Source: Theristus sp. LFF4_11 (Eukaryota; Nematoda; Chromadorea; Monhysterida; Xyalidae). Taken from it: a stretch of DNA of 64,000 bases. Location: positions 1 to 64,000 of the forward strand of contig JASANC010003387.1 of assembly GCA_030248135.1 (NCBI GenBank), in the 5' to 3' direction. The notes beneath the pieces are model-generated. The model saw nothing but the letters and a program-made list of their open reading frames with translations, searched no databases and was not told the DNA's origin. Made by a program: the position numbers and the translations under genes. Shown in pieces: positions 1-12,000 of the stretch (position 1 is the first letter of the stretch; each line of letters starts with the position of its first letter).

Positions 1-54
1 GATCCACCGTAGCAGTCGATGCCGGAAGGATTGTTGCACCAGAGCCTGGTGGCA
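1..54 (-). CDS. Partial EB exon at window edge with apparent frame break
   Basis: An acceptor (attgcag) at 55-57 is followed by VPPGS, the usual start of a module. The next expected motif, C...DC.GGS, is present but one frame over (CNNPSGIDCYGGS). The shift falls between roughly positions 33 and 40, where one base appears to be missing. In the frame set by the upstream exon the sequence continues without cysteines. This may be a sequencing indel, a real lesion or an unusual splice. The exon runs out of the window, so its fate cannot be judged. Confidence 0.5.
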
Positions 55-3000
55 CTGCAATGTAATGGGAAAAAGGAATGAACAACAAAATTAAAATTTT
101 TGCATTTGGCAGAATTTTGTTGGCACACTGTTGCCAATCAGTGGGTTCGAGAAAGATAGTGTTTGAAAACTGCAAATTAAGCATACTGAATCACCTGAAG
201 AATGCCGAAAGATGCACTTATTTGCGTGCATTTCACTGCCGCTCGGGCAAACGCAACGGCCATTGCGACACACAGCCACGTCCGCACATTGCAGCGATGC
301 GGTGCACGCACCGCCCAGTGGTACTAGATACAATATTTTAGAAAATAATTTCTCAATCATCTCAAAACGCCGTTGCAAGCGAAAACAGCAAGAATCGCTA
401 CCTCCAAAATCAATTTCACTGCCGCCGTCATTACGCATGCACTGGCCGTTCTGCAGGACAAAACCGATGCGACAATAGCAGACGCCCGTGCGGCATTCGG
501 CGTTCGACACGCACTGCGCGTGCGACGTGCACGGATTGCCGATTGGCACTGAAAATGAGAAGACAAATCCATTGCATGACTTGCAACTTTGCATCGATAG
601 TTTTGCCAGAAAAGTACAACTGAATATGACGATTTATTATCGCCAGTGCAGCAAACCTTGTTGTTCCGTGATGCAGAAGCCCTGCTGAGCGATCGTTCCA
701 GGCAGGCAGACACAGAATGCGTTCTTGCACTGCGAATTGTGGCCGCAGGGCGCCGACGTTTCGGCACATGCCGAGCCGGGCAGAACTGCAAGTGTATTGA
801 ATAAAAATGTATTGAATTAAAAAAAGAATTGAATAAAAAGTGTGCTTATGAATTAGCTTTGTTAATTGGGTGCTGCACGACAGTTGACTGCGCTATTTGC
901 ATTTTTTTTCACGCACCAACTGCAGAGTCTCCCTGGGCAATGTCGACACAACGACCGTTGCTGTTGACCACCCTAGCCAAACCACAAACACAGTATCCCA
1001 GCACGCAGCCGGCTCCGCCCTCGCACGCATTCGTCTGCGGGTCACACGGTGATCCGGGCTCCACTGAACAAACAATCACAGAAAACTGTTCTCATTAAAA
1101 AACAGCCACGTGATCGGAGTTCATCAACATGAATACGAGAGGAAACATGATGAAGAGCGCCGGAACACACCCGTTTTTTGGGCGCCACCACCGCCGCCTG
1201 ATGCGGTGCACTGCCCGTGTATGTTCACCGTGTTGACGGGACAAAGACACAGACCGTTTCTGCAGCGACTATTGCCCGTACACACCGATCGCTCACTGCA
1301 AACTCCGCCTGAACTTCAAACAAGTTTTTTTTAAATTAAATTTTGGGTACATTAAAAAAAGCGTTTTCTACCGGGATGCACGTAAATGATGTTATTGGAC
1401 CGCCCGGCACGCATGTTCGACTGAGCAGCCTGTGGTTTGAACGTGTATGCTTGTTTAAAAAAATTTTTTTTTTAATTTTAAAAATTTAAAAAATCAAGTG
1501 ACAGTTTTACTTACTGCACCGTGTAGCCCGGCGGGCACGTGCAGAATCCACGGAGGCAACTGCTACCGCCGTAGCAGGCTGAGAAGGAATTGCACATTTC
1601 ACCGGGGTAGGCTGAAATAGAACAGAACTGAAATACTCCCTAACAAGACAATCAGTGGTTGAACTGCAGCCAATCAGCTAGTAACATTCGAATTCACCAA
1701 CCAACCAGTGTTGTCGCCTGGACGTGGCGGCCGGACAGTCGTCGTTGTTGTCGTTGTCTGCTCATACGTGACGCAACTGTTCGTAACGCCGTCTAAATAG
1801 AAGCCACGAGGACAACTACAGTAACCGTTGATGCAGACGCTGCCACTGCCGCACTGCAGGGCACAGACCGCACTCGCACTACAGTAAACATCGCATGCGC
1901 TGCCGGGGCCCACTGAAAGTTAGGTAAAACTACATGTATATGTTTCAAAATCTCTTATTGCCGAATCAACTTGGTTCAACCAATCGACACAGCACGAGCA
2001 CAGGCCAAATTTCGGACATGTTTAGCAATGACGAACTCGCAATCGGTGCATTCGTGCAGTCTCCAGATTGCGCGACACGACCCTGTGGGCACACACATTT
2101 GCGGTAGTCCACTGAGCAGTGACTGCCGCCCGTGCAGCGTGTGACGCCGGGCTGGCAGTCCTCCAGTGGGTCGGCTGCAAACAGACAATGCGCCGTGTCA
2201 ACATGCGCCACAGTTTACCGCTCCAAAGAACGAACTTGACCAAAAAACGCTCCAAAATCAACCAGAATCACCTTCAGTGCCTTGCTGGTTGCTGTCCTGA
2301 TCGACACATTGTTGGCCTCGTTGCTCCAGATTGGTGGGACAAACGCAATAGCCGTTGGTGCACGTTGAGCCGCCGCCGCAGAGAACGCCAGGCGCAAGAC
2401 ACGATTGACCAGGCCCCACTGCAGTGAAAATGATGCACGAATTTTGCGTGAAAAGCAGTTGAATTCAAATACGAAGCGAAAACTGTTCGATCATCGATTG
2501 AGTGTTTCAACAAAGAAGTTCAAGTTCTCACCCGTCTCGACGTACGGCACACATTTGGTTTGGTAAATCACTTGACCCTGTGGACAGGTGCAGTACGAAT
2601 TGTAGCAGAATGAACCGCCCGAACACTGAGCGCCCAGGGCTCCCGTTTGAGCGCACTGCGAACCGGGTGGGTCTGAAGTGGCAAATTAAATTTGTAATTT
2701 AAAAGGTTTCAGCTTTTTGAAAACAGTAGAAAATTTTCAACGCACAGTTGGACGATGTGTAGGCGCATTGTTCATTGATCACTTGAGTGTTGGGCGGACA
2801 CACGCAAACACCGTTGACACACGATGAACCCCCGATGCAAATCGTCTGCGTAGACTGGCATGTGTCGCCCGGTGTTGCTGAAACATGTTGCCGTTGTACT
2901 GTTGCTTGGTGGTCATTCCCGCACACGCTGAAACGCACACAGCCAAACCGGTGTTTTGATTCGGTCTGTTCTCGCAGGCGTTGTTGACTGCGATTTGATT

Positions 3001-6000
3001 GATGGCACATTGACAGAGGTTGTTCACGCAGCGTGATCCACCGGCACATTGCGAAACGCCCGGAGAACACGGCTGTTCTGGGGGCACTGCACAAAACCAC
3101 ATTGAATTGACACACATCTTTGACGACAACGTTTGCATGATCCCACATGACGACAAATCACGAATGTACCACTTCCTTGTTGTCCAGAGACGCATTGTCC
3201 CTGCACAACGTTCTCCCCAGAGGGACAGGTGCAAAAACCGTTCGCGCAGATACTGCGCCCAAGGCAAATGTCTTTTGCGGTACAGGCGTTGCCGGGTGTC
3301 ACTGAAAACTGTCTAGAAATACACGTTTGTCGAATAACAACGGAGCTCCAAATTTGAACGAACCATACGCGGTTTGCACAATGCACGTCTGTGTGGTCGT
3401 GTCCACGGTTTCGCCGGTCGGACAGAGGCAGAAGCCGTTTTGACAAAACGAACCACCCAGGCAAATGGCCGTTTCGTCGCACGGTGACAGTGGGGGCACT
3501 GGAGGCAAACAGAAGTCGTTGTGTATCTTGTTTCTCTGTTGCATTTTTGAAAACATAACAACTTGGTACACCATTCAACCTTGGATGGACGCTCTATTGA
3601 CGCACTGCGATTCAATTTGCAACATTCCGTCCGGACACACGCAGACCGCCCCGCTGCAGACACTCTGGGCACAGCACAACTCACCGTTTGCGCACGAGAA
3701 GCCAGCACCAACTAAAAAAATAGGCGCAGCGATGGACACAAATACAGGGTGAACCAAAAAAAGGTTCCAATTCTAAAATGCTCTCACTGGCGTGTGCTGA
3801 GGTGTTTAGAGCTGAAAATTGGAACACTATTAGAAAACAGTTGGAGGTTTTTCTGACTATTTTTTTTCACGGTACGTTGCCCCTATCACTTACTACAGCA
3901 GAATATCTGAAAAACAAGAAAAACCTCCAAATGTTTTCTAACAGTGTTCCAATTTTCAGCTCTAAACACCTCAGCACACGCCAGTGAGAGCATTTTAGAA
4001 TTGGAACCTTTTTTTTGACTCACACTGTATACAGTTGAACTCAAAATTATAGGGAATCACAGATGATTCGTTGGTGATTACGGTATGCATGCTTTCTGTG
4101 CAAACCGAACTCCTGCACAGAAAACATGGATCACGTGACCACAAACCAATCAGCTGATTCCCTATAATTTAGAGTTTGACTGTACACGCACGACGCAGGT
4201 GAAAGAACGAAGCTTCACACAAGCGTTTCCATGCTGTTACTATCGAGATAATTTCCCGGCCGTCTTTCACCAACCAACTAAGGTGACACAAGTTCCGTTC
4301 TGCAGCGCCTTGCCGCGCGGGCAGACGCAAATGAAATTGATGCATATCGATCCGCCGCTGCATGCCGTGAATCCGTCGCAACTTGAGCCGGGCGTTGAAA
4401 CGCCATCTGCCATGGAAAAAACATGCGTTCAGCTGATCGAAATTGAATTTTTTTTTTAATATCTCAACTAAAATTCAACAAACCATGCATCGCATCCATT
4501 GTGCGACAGGAGTCTTCGAGCCAAATGTGACCGGGCGGACACTGGCAGATGCTCGACTCGCAGACGCCGTTGCCCTGGTTGGAAAAAAGTTTTTAGTGGA
4601 TGCACAAAATAAAACGGCATTCATGAAGCGTCATTTAGTGACGCCAATGCTGTGGTTTAACACAGCTACGCGTCACTAAATACCGCTTCATGAATGCCGC
4701 TGTCTTGATGTATCGCTCGCAAACCTGGCACCGCTGATATGGCGCGGCGCATGGCATCCCAAGCGCTGTCGGCGATACCGCCGTCGCATAGCGAGCGTTC
4801 AAAAAATCGCTCAGTTCATCGATGCTGACGTTCAACGCTTGAATGTCTCTCGCCAAAAATTCTTGCACGACAGGATCGAAGAAAACATTTGCCACATTGG
4901 AATTGTCCGCGTTTGCTTCGACGGTGGCAGCTTGCAGCAACGTTGGCGGTACTAACGAGTCGCGTTTAGCACGGTTAGTACGTCGTTTCGTGGTGGTGAG
5001 TTTTTTGTCAGTAACAGGCAATAACAACGGGTTAGTGTTGTCACTTGACGCAGAACGGAACAGGGTTGCCGGGTCATTGAACTCGTGATTGAACGCAGTT
5101 GACGTTAGCCCGCTCGCAAACAGCAACGGACCGACATTGGGGTTGATGAAACCACCGTGGTAATAGGCAGCATTCAGACCTTTTTAGACTTGCATATTTT
5201 AGAAAGAATGAAATGGAAAGCGATAACAAAAAAAACAAAAAAACTAACCGAGCGGATTCGGCGAAGCGCATTCTCCGTTGCTGATTGTCGGTTTTTCTGG
5301 CGGGCAAGTGCAAATCTGACGCTTGCACGCCGATCCACCGATGCACCGCTGGCCATGGGCACAGCTGGCGCCTGGCGCCGCTGCAATTGGGGCGTTCATT
5401 TGTGATACTTTGAAATGTGCTATGATCTTTTATTTTGGTTCCGTGACTCAATGCGCGCATAGATTGGTAAACAGTTTCATGCATGACGCGGGAATTCAAA
5501 ATTGACAAAGTGATCGAGTCCCCAAATAGAGCCGGGTCCCTTAGGCTATACTGAATTTCTACAAAAAGATTGAAGCTGGTTTTCTTTCTGTGTCTGCGCA
5601 CGCATTGAGTCGCAGAACCCCCAAAAAAATGATAATAATCGCATGATGTTAGCTTTTGTCAGTTTACCGGGATTATTGGTGTTACTTCTAGAAATTTTGA
5701 ACAGCATCATCGACAACGACACGTTCATGCCATTTAAAAAAAGGGAATACCAGCAAACATCGTTCGACAGAATCCATTTATAAGCTGCGTTTTCGGAGGA
5801 CAACGACAAATCCCGCCGAGGCAAACTGAGCCGCCGGTACACTGGTCGTAGATTGAGTCACAGTAGATCAGCGGTGTTGTACTGATTGAAGCTACAAAAC
5901 AGTGCTCGTTAATATGGTTAGTTAGTCAAAAACGCCTTTATAACAAAAAAATAATTTGTCAACACACGAGCAAACAGTTCAGAAAACATGCAAACAGGCC

Positions 6001-9000
6001 AGCAAACCAGAAAAAGTGTGAGTACACTATGGCATGCACCATGAACACATGAGCGTTGATTGGATGCGAAATGCCAAACCTGGTTCGGCTGCATCCACTG
6101 TGGGCGAATGTGAATTAGAAATTGCAACCACCGTTGAAGAAGGTGACTCAAACGTTGTGGTAGAAACAGTTACTGCTGCAGTTGCTTCAACTTCGACAGA
6201 TGGATATTGAGGTTGTAATGTCAACGTTGTACGAACAGTTGATGAAGCAGTACTGCTGAATTCCAATGTCTTGGATTCTAAATTTGCCGCGGAAGCTTCC
6301 ATTAGCTTCTTACGACGGTTGACAATCAACAAGTTTTTCATTTGTTCTATCGGAGCATAGAACGACGAAATCAATTCAGTCGTATGATCGGATCGAATCA
6401 ACTCTGGAAAATTCAGAAACATTCACCGTAGGCTAAGCAAAAAATCTTTAAAAGAAAAGCTCTAACACCAACAACAATACAATCCAGTCTAACAACTAAT
6501 GAGAAACATGCCAATAAAATTGCAGTCTGAAAACAGGGGGCACCGTTCGCACAGTAATGTTGCACAGCGCGTGCCTGTGTGCTTGTGACTGGGTGGGCGA
6601 GGCTTTATCAGTTTTACTTTACATCGTTCAAACACTGTTTCTTGCGGTTTCGCCTGGTAAGCCACGCCTGGTATGTTGGCAATTAAACTATACTACAATC
6701 AAACACAAAAATGTGACCAATTGGCGGTTGTGGTAGCGTTCGACACCCGCCGTGCATCATGATGCTGTTCGTTGGGCACAAGCACACCCCGTTGGTGCAT
6801 GATGCGTTCGTGATCGTACTGCAGTCCTCTGACGACGAACACGCAAACACTGCTGTCTCGGACACTACAAAGTTTAGTGAGAAAAATACAGTAGCTCTCG
6901 TTTTGCGGAGGAAAACATCGAACAGACAGAAAAAACCACCACAGCGAAAACCAAACCAAACCAAAATCACACACCAAAGCATGGCAGCACACCCAAACAT
7001 AGGAATTCAAAAAAGGTCGTGCGAGAAACGAAAGTTTTCGCGATTCGTGTGATGACGGAGTGATCAAACGAACCACTTTGAACAGCGCACAGGTTGTCGT
7101 GGATCACGTGCCCCGCGGGACAGGCGCACTGACGCAGGTAGTCGCAGTACGAGCCGCCGGCGCAATGTTCACCGCGGGCACAGCTGGCGCCGGGTGGCGC
7201 TAAACGCAATGCTAAAAGTACACAAGCAACAACGACGAATGTTCTTTCTGAGAGTGTTTTGGTTTAGATTCGTCCGAGAATCCAATTTTTATTGTTTTTA
7301 TTAAGTCATTGTTTCGAAAAAAAACTTTTTTCACCATTCGGTGCTGCGACACACTGTTCGCCTTGAACGATCGTGTTTCGCGGGCATGCGCAAACGTAGT
7401 TCATACAGATCGACTGGCCCGTGCAGATTTCGCCGTTTGCACAAGAGCTGCCCGGCGCCGCTGCAAGTATTCAAGTGTCGCTGAGCGTTTCAAATGGCAT
7501 TATTGGTTCTTTTCTGAATTTTCCTTAACAAAATTAAAGAAACATTCTGATGAAGACAGTCATGCACCAAAGACCCCGAAACAAAAACCATGGCAAAACA
7601 AAAAAACATTCTTTTGAATCAGTGGTCGCTTCCTTGCTGAAATGAAAATCAAAATTACATCGCGGTGCAGAAAGAAATAATGTATGATCATTTAATTTGG
7701 TCCCGGGACTCAATGCGCGCATAGATGGGTAAGCAGTTTCATGCATGACGCGGGAATTCAAAATTGGTAAAGTGGTCCCAGACCTTTTAATAAGGCCGGG
7801 ACACTTAGGCTATTCTGAATTACCACATAAAGATTGAAACTAGTTTCCTTTCACATCCACAACCGCATTGAGTCGCACGTCTTAAGGAAAAGATAGTATA
7901 GATAATTCTCAAACCAGTAGGCGGATTTTGACAGGTTTCATTAATAATCACGTGACCCTGAATGCACTGGCAGTAACCACGCAGGCAGTGTGAATCTCCA
8001 ATACAACGTTCCCCACGATGGCAACTGTGACGAGGTTTGGCTGAAGAAAATGATTCATTTGAAACTTTTTTTGCCAGCACTTCGCAAGTTCAGCTTTTTC
8101 AAAACTAACTTTTTCACTGAACAAATAAGCATTGTCCTCTCACCCTCAACTACGGCAACACAGTGGTGGTTGACAATCATTGTATTTTCCGGACAAACAC
8201 ATTTGCTTGTTTCTGCATTGCAATGCGAACCGCCCATACAGATGTAGCGTATGTCGCACGCATGACCTGGCGGGGCTGTGGTAGAAGAATAAATCAAATA
8301 CGATTACTTGGATTAACCATTAATTAATTCTCTTAAGAGCTCTAAAAAAAGGCGAACCGTTGCGCTTGCGAATGCACATTTGCTTTCGACGGTCCACGAA
8401 ATACTGCCGATAACAGCGGCATAATCGGTTGATGCACCGCGCGCCGCCTACGCACACGTCCTCAGATGGCACACATTCATCGCCAGGACCAACTGAACGT
8501 AAAATCAACAATTTAAACAAAGTTAAAAATTAAAACAGAATGAGAAAGCAAAAAACACACCTCTGTTCCGTGGAACACATCTATTGTTGTTCCGAATCAA
8601 GTCACGTGGACACTGACACCGGCCTGTTTGACACAATGACCCACCGACGCACAATTCACCATCGCTGCACGAATGGCCCGGCGGCACTACGGATTGTAAT
8701 TGCGGGTAACCACGTTTTTTTACAAAACCTAGACTGCGCAGCCTTAATTAAAGCTGTTATTAACAAAAAAATCTCCCACATATTGTTCTGTCCAACATTC
8801 CACAAGTTACCTCTGGGCCGTTGAATGCATTCACGTTGCTTCACAATTTCTGTGGCGTCACACCGGCAAATTTCGTTTCGACAAACCGAACCGCCAAGAC
8901 AGCGATCGCCAGTTTGGCACGAGTCGCCCGGATAAACTGCAAAACACCATACTGGGTGTTTGGAAAAAATATGTACATTTCTGCTTTTCTGGACTTTCTG

Positions 9001-12000
9001 ACAAGAATTTTTGGGTCTCCGAATTTCATGCTGTTCATACAGTTTTATCGGAGTTTCCTGCTTTTCGCGAAATAAAATGGATGGATGGATGGAGAATAGA
9101 CAAACAAATGAAGCGTGCTGTTCATGATTGGTACCGTTGCGTGCAGTGACACACTGCTGGTCACGCACAGTCTGCCCGTCGCCGCAGACGCATCGTCCCG
9201 CAACGCATTCCGATCGACCACCGCACCTGACGGTTTCCTTTCGGCACTCACTCAACGGTGGTACTGACAAATTTTTAAATCTGGTTGCATTCGCATTCGA
9301 TTGCGTCCACAGAAAGTTTTTTAAATCAAGAATCATTGTTGACATACGATCATCTTATTTCGGTTTCAGATTCGCGCCTTTTTCATTCTGAAATCAGGAT
9401 TAGCAGATGTTTGTGAAGCACATGCAAAGAACACGGTGATAGGTTGTGAAAAAACGTTACCCATCCCTGAACCATGCACAGAGTACATACATTCATGCAT
9501 TTTCAGTTTACCATGCAGTTCTCTGTTAGTTTCAGTTTACCGACAACGTGCGCCCGCACACAGACGCCCCGATGAATTTGGTCGCCTGGGGCGCAGGAAC
9601 AAAAACCGCCCATGCAGTAACTGCCGCCGAGGCAAGTCTCGCCCGTAGCGCATGACTGACCCGCTTGGGCTGCGCACAAAAATGTCGATACTCCTTCGGG
9701 GCAAATTTCTTCATCATTCACATGTCTGTGTTCACCTAAGGCCCGTTCATACTGACGTATACTGACGTACGTGAAAGGCACGTCTCCATGAACGGTAGTA
9801 TGCAATAACACAAGACCTAACGTGACATGCCGTATACGCATAAGTCAGTATGAACGGACTTTTATTGTGAGTCTGTTGTTATTTATTGTGAGTTGGTCAA
9901 CCTGGCACAAACTGACACCGCCCCGACACCGGTATCTGACCGGCGGGACATCGACAGAAACGCGCATAGCACCGAGAGCCGCCGGCGCAGTGTGCGTCAT
10001 GTTCGCACGGCCCCATGAATGGGACAACCGGTGCGGGTGAGGGACGTTGGTGAATGCTGTTGTGGTTGTTGACAGCTGTGGTGCTGGTTTGGTGCACCAA
10101 TGGCAACAGTGCATTCACCACAGTAGAGACAGCCGGTAGACGACACTGTTGATTGCTCAGTTGAGTGCCCGGTGGACACAGACACTGCACTCCGTTGCAG
10201 AAACTGTTGCCACCGCAGATCTCGCCGTTGTTGCACAGCGAAAACGGAGGCACTGAATTGTTTTTTTGCATCTCGGATACTTTCATTTCATTTCATGAAA
10301 CATTTATTTCATTTCATATTTGAGTGAAACGGAAATTCAAAACAGCGAATGTCGTCACCAGTTTTCACGAGCACACATTGGTTGCCCTGAACGATCATTC
10401 CGTTTGGACACTGGCAAACGCCGCCGATGCAGTTAGAGCCGCCGGCACAGAGTTCACCGCTTGCGCAGGACATGCCCGGATCAACTGAAAACACACTAAT
10501 TTTTAACTGTATTTCCGTTTCCTTAAAGTGGCATTCATGAAGCAGTGACGCGCAGCTGCGCTAAAGATATGCGGTCACCAAATAATACATCATGAATGCC
10601 CCTGAATTTGTTTTTGAGATCAAATGTCGCCAAACCAATTGTGGCAGTCTGGCAGATGCCATTGACCACTTCAGCGCCGGTGGCACAAGCGCACACCGAA
10701 TTCACACATTGACTGCCGCCCGAGCAACGTTGCATCGTGCCACAGGGTGAGCCGGGCGCCACTGTAATGCAGTTTTGTTATCCGCATTTTGATGTGGACA
10801 GAATGTAACGATCGATTTCAAAGGTAGAAATTCGCACCGAGTGCTGGTGATCGACATGCCAGTCCCTGGATGACCATGTCTTGCGGACAGACGCACAAAT
10901 TGTTGGAACAGAACGACAGACCAATGCAGATTTCGCCGGAGGCACAGGAGGAGCCGGGGGGCACTGCAGTGTCACTGATTTTGTATCAATACAATCAATC
11001 TGGCTAATATGTACAACTAGCTGGTTGGTTGATTCGGTTGCACACACGTATGTTGATGTATGCAATCACTGCAGGCTAATGGGTGCATTCTGTGCAGGCA
11101 TTGCTGTGGAGGCGGAGTTAGCGTGCACAGAGTGCATGCATCAGCTGCACGTGTGTGATACCAACCAACCAATCAGCTAGTTGCACATATTAACCAGATA
11201 GACTGTGAATCGTCAAATTTTACACAGCAAAACGTGTAACGTTCGAAAGTGTAATTACACGGGTGTTACACGCCAGGCCAATCACAAACTGACCTTGCGG
11301 TGGCACTTGACATTGTCCCGCGAAAACAATCGTGCCTATGGGACAGATGCATCGGCCATTCTGACAGAACGAGCCACCGGTGCAGCGGGCGCCGACGCTG
11401 GAGCACGCGGCACCCGGACCGACTGCACAACAGAAGCGTTGGAAACAAAATGGTTAAGAAAGCAATAAAAATTTAATAATCAGATTATCCGGTTAATACA
11501 ACCAAAATAGAACAATAGTGATGCATGAGGGTTTCGAAATTAGGTGCAGACACTCAACGTGCAGGTTTTCTCATCAGTGCACCCCCTACAGTGCGATTAG
11601 AATGAAACGTCGGTGATGCACTGCAAGTTTACCAGGCGGCGGCATTTGACATTGCCCGTTGATTGGAACCAAATGCGGTGAACATGTGCATTTGCCTGTG
11701 GCTGCCACGCAGTAACTGTTGCCGCCACACTGCACGAACTGCGAACACGGAGAGCCCGGCGGAACTGGGTCGGCGGGTAAAGTTTTACATTAAAATGTTT
11801 AGAAATAGGTTAATTAAGATAAAAGTAAATGCAGTTAGCAAAGTGTGTGAGTGAATTGTTGCACTTGTTAGAGTAAGTTCTAGTGAAAATTAGCAAAGGC
11901 GTGAATCAGAAACTTGAAAAAAATTTCTTAGCAACTGTTTTCTGAATAAACGACGACAGCTCAACAACGCCTAAACTTCCAGTAGACCACAAGAATGTTG

